NCBI RefSeq assembly: GCF_001431725.1
Contig: NZ_CP013106.1
Coordinates: 2,790,001-2,854,000, forward strand
DNA: 64,000 nt
Origin: Halomonas huangheensis
GTDB taxonomy: Bacteria; Pseudomonadota; Gammaproteobacteria; Pseudomonadales; Halomonadaceae
Direction: 5' to 3'
The notes under the pieces are model-generated. The model did not search any database and had not been told where the DNA came from. It was given only the letters and a program-made list of their open reading frames with translations. Positions 8,291 to 19,100 of this stretch are shown here, piece after piece; position 1 is the first letter of the stretch; every line of letters begins with the position of its first letter. The position numbers were made by a program, and so were the translations under genes.

Positions 8291-10032
8291 GGTCCGAATG
8301 CCTCCTTCCTAGGCGGCGGGGTAGATCGTACTTCGCGCACGTTGGACTTGCCGATGATCTCATCCTTCTGACCAAAAGCGGCCAACCGTCCGTTCTGAAT
8401 CACACCCACGAGATCAACCGCAGACAGAGCGCTTGGGCGATGGGCGGCCACCACCGCGATGCCACCACGCTGTCTCACGCCCTCAATTGCCACCGTCAGC
8501 GCTGCTTCACCTTCCGCGTCGAGGTTGGAATTGGGTTCGTCCAGGACGACGATGAAGGGATTGCCGAATAGTGCGCGGGCGAGTCCGATCCGCTGCCGCT
8601 GGCCGCCTGACAGCGACGCACCGAGTGAGCCGAGCTGCGTGTGATAGCCGTTCGGCAAGCGCACGATCATCTCGTGGACGCTTGCGGCCATCGCCGCCGC
8701 CACGATTGCCTGTGGGTCCGGTGTTTCCTGAAACCGCGAAATGTTCTCTTCGATCGTGCCATTGAGCAGCGCGACCTCCTGAGGCAGGTAGCCGATGAGC
8801 TGACCGAGAGCTTCGTCGTGCCATTGCGAGAGCTCCGCATCATCGAGCCGCACACTTCCACGCAGCACCGGCCAGATTCCTGTCAACGCGCGCAGCAACG
8901 TGGTCTTGCCACCTCCGCTGGGGCCGATGATTCCAACCGCTTGGCCAGCCTTCAGTTCGAAACTCACCTCGCTGAGCAGGACTTGTCCTGAATCGGGTGC
9001 GGCGACGGTGATGTTCTCGACCTTGAGCGAGGAGCTCGGGGTCGGCAGTTCCATCGGTTCATCAGCATCCGCCAGCGCCTCTACCGTTTCCTTCAGCCGT
9101 GCGAATGCGGTTCGCGCTCCGACAACGCTCTTCCAGTTACCTATCGCAAGATCGATGGGGGCAAGGGCCCGCGCAGACGCGATGGAGGCAGCGATGATTG
9201 CGCCGGCGCTCAGCTCTCCCAGGATAGTGAGCAAGGCACCAAGGCCAAGGACAGCTGACTGCAGGATCATCCGCAGCACGCGCGAGACCGCTCCAAGGGT
9301 GCCGCTGACATCGTTGGTTCGCGTCTGCAACTCCAGATGATCATCGTTGGCACGGTTGAAGCGGGCAGCCGCACGTCCGGCGAAACCCATCGCCTTGAGA
9401 ATTTCGGCATTGCGGGCGTTGGAATCGGCGATGGTGTTGCGGATGATAACCGCCTGCTGCATGGCGCTGCTCAGTTTGGAGGTCATCAACTCCGTGACGA
9501 TCGCGAGCATGGCCAGAATGAATCCGCCGAGAAAAACCAACGCGCCAAGATAAGGATGCAGCAAGTAGACGAACACCAGAAACAGCGGCATCCAGGGAAG
9601 GTCCAGCAGTGCTACCGGCCCCTGACTCCCGAGGAAGCCACGCACGGTATCGACGTCGCGACCACGCTCCAGTGATTCCGCTGTCGAAAACCCGAAGCGC
9701 GGCATGTCGATAGCGACCCGGTGCGCCATCGGCGCGATATTCTTGTCGAGGCGCGCGCCGACACGAACAAGAATCTGGGAACGGATGATGTCGAACATCC
9801 CCTGAAAGCAATACAGGCCAAGCGCCAGAATGGAGATGGCGATCAGCGTTGAAATGCTGCCGCTGGTCAGCGCCCGGTCGTAGATCTGCAACATATAGAA
9901 GGCACCGGTCAGTGCGAGGACGTTGATGATCCCCGACATACTGAACAGGAAGAAAAAGATCCCTCGAAAACCTTTGGTCAGCTGCTCTGCGCTCTTACGC
10001 TTTGCCGACGTCTTTGCGTCTCTCTTGCGCAT
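8287..10032 (-). CDS. Type I secretion ABC exporter (PrtD/AprD family)
   Basis: 581 residues. The N-terminal membrane domain (about residues 25-300) has the usual six-helix exporter fold and no C39 peptidase-like domain, as in PrtD/AprD. The nucleotide-binding domain has Walker A GPSGGGKTT (370-378), signature LSGGQ (474-478), Walker B VVLDE (495-499) and the switch His in AAHRP (531). It couples ATP hydrolysis to export of RTX proteins carrying a C-terminal signal. It is second in the operon, 167 nt after the peroxidase gene, and ends in an ATGA overlap with the membrane RTX gene. A good ribosome site (GGGGGAG) precedes the ATG. Confidence 0.95.
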   Translation of the reverse strand: MRKRDAKTSAKRKSAEQLTKGFRGIFFFLFSMSGIINVLALTGAFYMLQIYDRALTSGSISTLIAISILALGLYCFQGMFDIIRSQILVRVGARLDKNIAPMAHRVAIDMPRFGFSTAESLERGRDVDTVRGFLGSQGPVALLDLPWMPLFLVFVYLLHPYLGALVFLGGFILAMLAIVTELMTSKLSSAMQQAVIIRNTIADSNARNAEILKAMGFAGRAAARFNRANDDHLELQTRTNDVSGTLGAVSRVLRMILQSAVLGLGALLTILGELSAGAIIAASIASARALAPIDLAIGNWKSVVGARTAFARLKETVEALADADEPMELPTPSSSLKVENITVAAPDSGQVLLSEVSFELKAGQAVGIIGPSGGGKTTLLRALTGIWPVLRGSVRLDDAELSQWHDEALGQLIGYLPQEVALLNGTIEENISRFQETPDPQAIVAAAMAASVHEMIVRLPNGYHTQLGSLGASLSGGQRQRIGLARALFGNPFIVVLDEPNSNLDAEGEAALTVAIEGVRQRGGIAVVAAHRPSALSAVDLVGVIQNGRLAAFGQKDEIIGKSNVREVRSTPPPRKEAFGP

Positions 10033-10057
10033 GAGAACTCCCCCCTGTCCCTATATT

Positions 10058-10102
10058 GAACGGTCTATCCCTGCGGGCAGGCCCGCCCCGCAGGGATCGT
10101 TC
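10058..10102 (-). promoter_or_regulatory. Strong GC-rich hairpin upstream of the exporter gene
   Basis: Arms ATCCCTGCGGG (10067-10077) and CCCGCAGGGAT (10087-10097) pair perfectly across a 9-nt loop, extended by GAACG/CGTTC outside a 4-nt one-sided bulge. It lies 26 nt before the exporter ATG. There is no T-run after it on the minus strand, so it looks more like an mRNA processing or stability element, or a partial attenuator, than a simple terminator. Such an element would allow more peroxidase mRNA than exporter mRNA. Confidence 0.6.
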
Positions 10103-10199
10103 TTGTTGTAGTTGTAGTTATTGTTGTAGTTCCTGTTGTAGTGCTTGTTGTTGTAGTTCCTGTTGTAGTGATTGTTGTTATAGCGCTTGTTGTCGTTCG
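10103..10199 (-). repeat. ACAACA-rich degenerate tandem repeat after the peroxidase stop codon
   Basis: On the coding strand the 97 nt after the peroxidase stop codon are almost entirely built from ACAACA/ACTACAACA units. Within it a 27-bp unit is repeated in tandem (10130-10156 and 10157-10183) with two mismatches. The RNA would be nearly free of secondary structure and lies directly before the GC-rich hairpin. Confidence 0.75.
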
Positions 10200-13100
10200 T
10201 TAGAGGTTGAAGTCGCTCACTCCCAGTTCATGTCGACCCTTGATGCTGAGGGAGAAGTCGGCATCATCATCTCCGGTCGTGTTGCCCTGAACGACGGTGT
10301 AGTCCTCGCCGTCGAGTGTTTGGTGGCTGAACATGAGCTGGCCAGCGCCGGTGAAGGCCTCCGTCACCAACGTGAAGTTCTGGTTCCCCGATGCACACCC
10401 ATTCGCGTCAATGCCGCTTAGATCGATACGGTCGCCCGGCTGAAATCCCATGATGGTATCGCCGTCCGCATTCGCCGCGGAGAGGAAGCGGAACGTGTCA
10501 TTGCCTGCACCGCCGTCCATTACGTTGACCGCGCCACTTGCCGTGATCGTGTCGTTTCCTGACCCCGTGACGATGTTCTCGACACCCCACAGCCCATCAT
10601 TGCCGGTTTCAGTGCTCGAGACGCTGCCACGTCCCATGAACCCGGTGCCAAGGTCCGCTGTGATCGCCGCCGTGATCGCCGACATATCCAGCGTGTCGCT
10701 GCCACTGCCTCCCACCATGTCGTCGCCGTAGTAGGTGTCGTCACCATCGCCGGTTTCGGCCACTAGCAAGTCATCGCCATCGCCGCCGAAGACTGTGTCG
10801 TCACCGTCACCGGCATTGATGAAGTCGTTGCCGTCCTCTCCAAGAACGCGGTCGTCGCCGTCATCGCCGTAGAGCATGTCTGCCCCATCGCCGCCAAGGA
10901 TGTCGTCGTCGCCATCATGGCCGAAGACCACGTCCCTGCCGCCCAGCGCCATGATCGTATCGCCGTCCGCCGTACCCACCAGAGCATCGGCGCCTTCGCT
11001 ACCCGCAATCGCTGCCGCAGGAATCGACACAACGACCTCCTCCTCGTCGGAAGATGGTTGATCGCCATCATTCACGGGGACGTCGTCGTCCTGATCCACC
11101 TGATCGTCCTGATCGTTCGGCGGTGTTGCGTCGAAGGTCGGCAGCTGGCCGTTGCTGCGGAAGGTAACGGAGTGACCATCTGTCGATATCGTGGTCGAGC
11201 CGTCCTCGTTCGTGGTGGAGACGTAATCGTCGATTGTGGTGCCCGGCTTCAGCTCGACCACATCCTGTGGCCGCAATGTACCGATGATGGTGTCATTGCC
11301 ACCGGCGCCCTTGAACACGATCCGGTGTTCGGAGAGCAGTGACGAGATGTCGACGGTGTCATTCCCACTCGACCCAAGGATCGTAATCGTATCGGGCCGC
11401 AGGCTCGTCGCGACGTCAAAGCTGCCGTACATTTCGACAGTGTCGCCGTCGAACTGGCCGCCACCGCTTACCCCGCCGCCGTTCACGACGATCTCCTCGA
11501 TCTCGGTGAGCTCAGCGATGATGGTGGCAGCGGCTTCGCCGACGCCACCGACTTCGCGGGTGACGATGATCTCGACCTCATCGCTTCCGGCAAAGCCGAT
11601 ACGGGCAACCGCCTCGTCGTAGGTATAGATGCGGTAGGTCTCGGCTTCCTCATTACCGACGACCTGGAAGGTGTCGCCCTCGGCACCTTCACCGCCACCG
11701 TTGATGTTGTCCATACCGTCGCCGGGCCGCCAGATGAACGTGTCATCGTCGGTCTGCGGCGGTACCACGTCGTCATCGCCGTCGCCCAGATCATGCCCTT
11801 GCAGCGTATCGTCACCGGCACCGCCGATGATGACATCGTTGCCATTGCTACCGACAATGTTGTCGTCACCATCACCGCCGAAGATGATCCCCGGGTCTGC
11901 CGATGTCACGTCACCGTCGCCGCTGACGATGTTCAGCACTTCGCCATCACCGAACTGCAGCCGCTCGATGCTGATCAGCGTGTCCTCGTCGCCGCTGGCC
12001 AGATGCGTGACGGTCGAAAGCCCCGAGCCGCTCACGCCGAAGGTGTAGTCTCCCGCCGACCCCGCAAAACGTGCGGTATCGATGCCGCTGCCGCCGTTGA
12101 GGACGTCGTTGCCTTCGCCGCCATCCAGCACATCGTCCTGGTTGCCACCTTGCAGGTTGTCGTTGCCACCGTTTCCGATCAACTCATCGTTGCCGTTGGC
12201 GCCGACCAGGTTGTTGGCGCCGGCGTTGCCCGTAAGCTGATTGCCGACACCGTTGCCCCGCGCATTGAGGTTACTGCCGCCAAGCAGCACCGCATTCTCC
12301 ACGGTGTGACCACCAACGACCTGATCGTCCAGGCCGGGGTGCAGGTTCACCGAGATGGTGGAAAGGATCGTATCGATGCCACCACCACCGTTCACGACAT
12401 CGCCGTCATCGGTGACAACGAAGGTATCGTTGCCAGCGCCGCCGATCATCGTGTCTGCACCGCCACCAGCGAGGAAAATGTCGTCTCCCGCGCCACCGGT
12501 AAGACTGTCATTTCCGCCGAAGCCCAGCATGAGATCGGCCTCGTTGGAGCCGGACATCGGAGGTCTGACGATGTTGTAGGAACTACCCTCGACCTCAACC
12601 CGCTCGATAGCGATGAGCGTGTCGGTGCCGCCAGCAACACTGGTCACCGTCAGATTGCCCCCTGCAGGAGCAAAGGTGTAATCGGTGATCGGACCCTCCA
12701 GTACAACGGTGTCCGTGCCGTTGGCCCCAGTCAGGATGTTATTGCCGGAGTTACCTGTTAGCTGGTTGTCGGCCGCGTTGCCTCGGGCATTGAGGTCATC
12801 GCTGCCAAGCAGTACCGCATTCTCCGTTGTGTGCCCCCCAGTAACCTGGTTGTCCAGGGTGGGGTGCAGGTTGATCGAGATGGATGCACGGATCGTGTCA
12901 ATGCCGTCACCGCCATTCACCACATCCCCGTCGTCGTCGATCACGAAGGTGTCATCGCCCGCGCCACCAGACATGGTGTCGGCACCTTCTCCGCCGTCGA
13001 TGAGGTTGTCGTCATCGTCACCGCTCAGGGTGTCGTTGAAGGCACTACCCTCGAGATTCTCGATGTCGATCAGCCGGTCGACGCCAGCGCCGATCGTATC

Positions 13101-16100
13101 CTGCTCCTCGAAGCTGGCCAGCCCAGCCTGCCCAAGCAGCGAGACAGTGACTGCGGCTCCCGCAGCGGCATACGAAGCAGTATCTCGCCCTGCACCGCCA
13201 TCAATACGGTCGTCTCCTGCGCCACCCTCGAGATGATCGTCACCGGCTGCGCCGCGGAGGTCGTCTCCGCCATCGCCACCCAACAGGGTGTCGTTACCGA
13301 AGCCGCCATTCAAGGCATCGTCGCCCTGACCTCCTTGCAGGGTATTATCGAGGCTATTGCCCAGCAGCGTGTCGTTACCGGTTCCGCCGGTAACGTTCTC
13401 CACGCCGCGGGTGATTGAAAAGCCCGTTGCCGCTCCGGTAAGCAGATTCACCGAGACGTTCTCGCCGGTGTCGTAGGTCAGGGTGTCAATCCCGCCGCGT
13501 AGGTCGAGATCTGTCGCCTCCACGCCGGTGACCGAAGTCGTGCCATTCACCAGGTCCACGACACCACCGTTCACCCGGACTTCGACGTCATCGTCGGCAT
13601 CAAAGCTGCCTTCAACGATCCTCAGCCGATCCTGGCCAGCGCCGCCATCAATCTCGTCGCTGCCATGACCATTGCCATAGATGATCGTGTCGTCGCCAGC
13701 CTCGCCAAGCACCACGTCATCGCCTTGACCGCCATCGAGCGTGTCTCCGCCGGCACCGCCCCGGAGGGTGTCGCTGCCACCGGCGCCATTCAGAACGTCA
13801 TTCCCGTTACCTCCGGAGATGTCATTGGCTCCATCACCGGCGATAACGAAATCGTCGCCCTGGTTGGTGCCGCCCTCGGCGTCACCACCGATCCCAGCGC
13901 TCACCACCGGATCGTTGGACTCGATGTAGTTACCGACGACTTCGGTCACTTCCGAGATCACCTCATGGGTGTTGAGGAGGTCATCCTGGTAAACCACCCG
14001 CATCCGCAGCTGCATACCGACAAGATCCGGCCCGGGGATGAAGGAACGGTCGTTGCCGCCGAGTTCCGCCGGCACTGTCTGCCAGTTGTTGAGGCCGTTC
14101 GGTGAGTACTCCCAGTTATAGGTGAGCAGGAACTCCTCGAAGGCGTCAGTCATGCCATCGGGGTCGGTGAAGGCCACAGTCGCGGTGAGCTCCTGCCCTT
14201 CAGTCGGGGACATATCGCTGATCAGCAGCGGTCCCGTCGGATCGTCGTTGACGCCGATGACAGGGTCTGTTGGCTGCGAGGAAACGATCTCCAGCACCCC
14301 ACCGGCATCGACATAGTTGCCGAGTACCCGGATCCGGAGCCCATCGTGCTCATCACCCGGAGTGAAGGTCAGTCCGTTGACATTGGGAATGTCGATATAG
14401 TCACCGGTGCCATCGTTGCGCTCGATCTGCCAGCGGAAGGTCATCTGGGTCGGATCGACGCGACCGTCCGGGTTGTTGAGATCCCGGATGTTGTCGGCAT
14501 TGACCGTCAGCGCCTGGTCCTCGCGAGCCGGAAGCCCCTCGATGATCAGACGGCCGGTGGGATCGACGTTGCCGGTTTCGCGGATGGTGTAGATGCCATC
14601 TGCGAATTGGATCCGTTCGATGCCGATGAGTGTGTCGGTACCCTCATCGATCTGCGGATCTATATCCTCGTGCTCGCGCCGCGCCACGTAGGTCCGGTCG
14701 CCGACATGAGTGATCTCATACCAATCGCGGTTGCCCGCGAAGATCGCCGTGTCGGTGTCATTGCTGCTGTCTTCGTCGTACTTGATCTCACGAACAATCT
14801 TCAGCTGTTTCGGTTTAATGACCCCTTCCAGCAGGAAGTTGGACAACTCTTTGGTCACACCGCCTACCGTGACCATATCCGTGAGACTGTCGACGGTGAA
14901 GGCCTCGGTCCCTTCCATCACATTGCCATCAACATCGAGCTCGCGGATGCTGAGGCGCACGTTCAGCCAGGCATCGCCGTGGATGAAGTCGTTGGCGCCG
15001 CGCCCCTCCATGGTATCGTTGCCGTCCCCGCCCAGCAGCATGTTGCCCTCGGCCCAGGCCACTACCTCCTCCAGATCAACGTTGGGGTCGGTCGGCGCAT
15101 CCTCGATGCTGATGCCGAGGAGTTCGCGCAACCCATCGATCCGGTTGACGCCGGCCTGAGTCAGGCCGTGATTCTCGAGGCTGAACTCGACCTCGATCTC
15201 CTCAGTGCTGCCGCGGTCGTCGCCGCGCAGAACGTCGTCATGGATCCACCCGGACAGACCTTCGGTCTGATCGAAGCGGTCACGCAGGATATCGTCAGCG
15301 ACTGTGGTGAAGATAGGAATCCGCATATCGGAATCCGCGGCTACCGGGCTGCCCTTGTGGATCGCCCAGTCAAAGCCGAACATGCCCTCGTTGCGCATGA
15401 CGCTTTCACCCTGGACCATGATGTCGTCGCCGGACTCCGCGTCGAAGTCGTTTTCGTTGGCGCCGGCAAACATCACGTCATGACCGAGGATGGTGGAGTT
15501 GAAGAACAGCTCCGAGTTGTCTCCATTTAGAACATCGAAGCCGTCGCCGCCCTCCATCCAGTCGTCGCCTTCATTGCCGAGGATGAAATCGTGATCGGCA
15601 CCACCGAGGATGAAGTCGTTGCCCTCTCCCGCGAATACCTCGGTCGCATCAACGCCGACGAGAATGACGTCCTGGCCATCTCCGCCCATGACTACATCGA
15701 GGCCGTTCGAGTTGGCAATGACGTCGTCGCCACCTTCGCCTTTGATGAAGTCACCGGTGTCGCCGGTATCGGTGATGATGTCGTCACCGGCGCCACCGAT
15801 GATGAGGTCAACACCATGGCCACCCTCGATTCGGTCGTTGCCGGTGTCGCCCCAGATGGCGTCATCTCCGTCACCACCAATGATGGTGTCGTCGTTCTCC
15901 GTGCCGCCGATTACCGCATGCTCTCCGCCGGTGAAGCGAAGATAGTTATCGTCAGGCCCTTCTGTCGACGGATTATCCCGCTCCACCTTATCGCGGATCG
16001 CGTTGAGCACCGGGTCGTCGCCCTCGGGGTCCATGGCGATCTGCTTGGACTCATCCACCTCGAGCACCACGTCGTGCTTGGCAAAGGAGTCGACTCCCAC

Positions 16101-19100
16101 GTGGAAGTTGACCTCGTCGTCCTCGGTGCCGAGGATTCCGTCCGCGCCGGGTAACGCCATGTCCGTATTGGCCATGATCAGCTTGGAAAAGGCGTTGTTC
16201 TCGAGCTCGTTGAGCAGGTTCAGGCCCTGGGTCCGCGACAGGTAGTAGAAGCGGTCGCCTTCCTGCAGGTTCTCGAGCTGCAGCTCGAATACCGCATTGA
16301 AGGTGGAACCCAGCATGCCGCCAAAGGGCATGATCTTTTCAGCGAGGCCGCCGATCCAGAGGTCAACCAGGTTGAGTCCGGTCTCCACTCCCGCCCAATC
16401 GCCTGTACCGTTGAGAAACTCCAGGCGATCCGCGATTTCTCCCGCCGGGCTCACAATATCGAGCCGCACGTCCTCTACCAGGATCTGGTTCATTGATCCA
16501 TCGGTCTGCTGGATCTCGATGCTGAGCTCTTGCCCGGCCTGTGCGGCACCGATCAAGCCAGTCTCGATCGAGAAGGTCGCCCAACCGCCATCATCAGCAG
16601 GAGCGGTCAGCGAAACGGTCGCCAACACGACCCCGCCCGCGACGAGCCGCGCTTCTCCGCCGGGCCAATCCTGGTTGGTACGATCACCCACATCGAGCGT
16701 CAGCCGGTAGTTCACACCCTCCTCAAGGGTGATACCGGTGTCCTGGGAAAGCTGCGCGTTCTCGCGGAGCCAGGCCACGTTCGAGCCATCGACACCATTC
16801 GGATCGACCACACTGGCGTCCGGGGCGTAGAGGCCGCCGGTACCGCCGGTCAAGGTCCAGCCGCTCGGCGCTCCGACGCTGTAGTTGCCTTGTGGATCAA
16901 CGTTGACACCTGGCTCTCCCGCGGCCAGCGAGTCCGACTCGAAACCTGCATTGGTGAGCGCGGCTGCCACCGTCTCTGTAGACTCGGCCAGACCCAGAAG
17001 AGCCATCGCCACGTCGCGCTTCTCAACCAGAGTATCGGCAGCCTCCAGCAGCGGATGAGTGCCGTAGGCCGCGATGAAGTTGATAACCGAAGCAGGCGTC
17101 TTCAAGTTGGCGCCGAAATCCGCCCAGCTTTCATAAGGCTTGAGCCAGCTCGAATTGCTCGCGGCATACAATTGTTCACGGGCATCGTTCAGCGAGGGCA
17201 CGCCGGCATCACGACCGCGGGCAATATTGATTGCCGGCAGATCCAACGGCAGGCCAAGCAGGTTGTTGCGCAGCGAATCGGTCACGAACTCATCGATTTC
17301 GTTGCCGTGGACATAGGTCATGCCGCGGAATATCGCTCCGGCCGCCTGCTCTGCGCTGATCGTCTGGTTCTGGTCGAACAGAACCGGGTTGAGGAAGGCC
17401 TCGATCAAGCCCACATCCACACCCCAGTCCTCGATGGGGATGAGATTGCCGTCCGCATCCACTGGCTGCCCCTCATCGTTGAGGGGAAGCAGCTTCAGGT
17501 GGTCAGTCAGCATCGAATGACCGAAGCGGTAGACAGTGTGGGCGAACTCGGCAAAGATCGCCGGATCGACATCGGTCACGGTGTTGAAGACGAAGACATC
17601 GATCAGCGGCGAGACCTTACGGCCGAACTCCTCGAACACGAGGTGCTGGTACTGCATCTCAGTGGAGAAACGCGCGGTCTGGAACAGACGCTCGCCGTCC
17701 CAGTTGAGCGCATTAGGGTCGAACCCGGCAACGACCGGATCGATCAACCACTCGTTGAGGAAGTCGATATCACCGGCTTCGGCAAGTTCGAGGATCTGCC
17801 TCTTGACGTCCTCGACCTGGCGATTGTGCTCGGAGTGGAAAACGTGGTGCACGGCGGTGAGGCCGATGTTTTCGTTACCACGACCGTCGCCGACGATGAA
17901 GTGGCGGTCGAGCAGTTCGTTGTCGTAGAAGGTCTCACCGGTATTCGGATCCACCGGAACCGGATCGCCGATCGGGTCGGTGCCGGAGTTCGGATCAGGC
18001 ATCAGGATCGCCGGCTGTCCTTCGGCTCCCGCCACCAGCACCGGCACCGCATTATGGGCGATGTCGTCAAGGAAGGCATGCGAGGTGCGGACCGGACCGC
18101 GGCCATCATTCAGCTCGGACAGCACAATCGGGTTGGCAGCCGTGCCGCTGACGGTCACATCGTCGGCAGTGTTCGGAATGAGATCCGGGCCGATATTGAC
18201 CACCACCTGCGGGAAGCCATTCTCGTCGCGGATGAATTCGCCGTAGGGATCGGTGCGCAGCAGAGGAACGCCGAAGACGTCGCGGTCATCGAGGTCGATC
18301 CCGAGCTTCTCGCGCGCCTGGTCCTTGACGTCCTTCCAGGTGGCCAGACCGCCACTTTCACCATTGAGCAACCGGCCACTCGCCATCGGCTTGCCGTCAA
18401 CCATCTCGTAATGGCGCAGGAATACCTGGTGTGACGGATGCGAGGTGTAGGTCTGATTCTGGTCGACGAACGGCGTCGTCTTGTTTCTTGCTTCCGGCGT
18501 GTCGTCGTCAGTTCCCAGAATGCCATCGGCCCCCGGCCCCATGGACGGTGCCAGACGTGTCAGCACCAGCGGCATGTTGACGTCCACCTCGTCGCCGCTG
18601 TCTGGAATGCCGTCAGGCCCGTGGGTGACAAGCGGATCGTCCGCCGTCAGCGGCATGTAGATCGTGCCGTTATCGCCCTTGTGAATCAGGTCGAGACCAT
18701 GGTCAAAGAACTGGCCGAAGAAGGTCATCCAGCCGTTGAATGGTGCCGATAGCCCCTCGTCCGGCGCCACGTTGGGCAGCAGGATGGTATTGCCGTCCAT
18801 CTCAATGCCGAAGGTGTCGGACAACTCCTGGTCCATGACGGCCTTCGCTGCGTCGAGCGCCGGCTTGAGCGCCTCACGCGCCGCAGCCACAGTCTCTTCA
18901 GTGGTGGCCAGCGCTTGCTGGGCCGCAGCCAGGCTCGCCTCTGCATCGTCGATGGCAACCTGATCACCGCCCTGCTGTGCCGCCTCGAGAGCATCCTCAG
19001 CAGCGGTGACCACATCCTTCGCCGCGTTCACCTGCTGCGCCAGTGGCTGATACGCCGTCACTGCAGGGTCGTTGAGAAACTCGGCGTAGCGCGCCCGCAC

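Noticed and set aside
10103..10199. ACAACA repeat considered as a CRISPR array
   Set aside because: Units are contiguous and degenerate, with no constant repeat of 25-40 bp and no unique spacers.
10300..18434. Long plus-strand open frames opposite the peroxidase gene, including one of over 600 codons near 16530-18434
   Set aside because: They are antiphase shadows of a GC-rich, Asp/Gly-rich gene. The minus-strand frame has intact peroxidase motifs and RTX repeats; the opposite frames match no family and lack ribosome sites.
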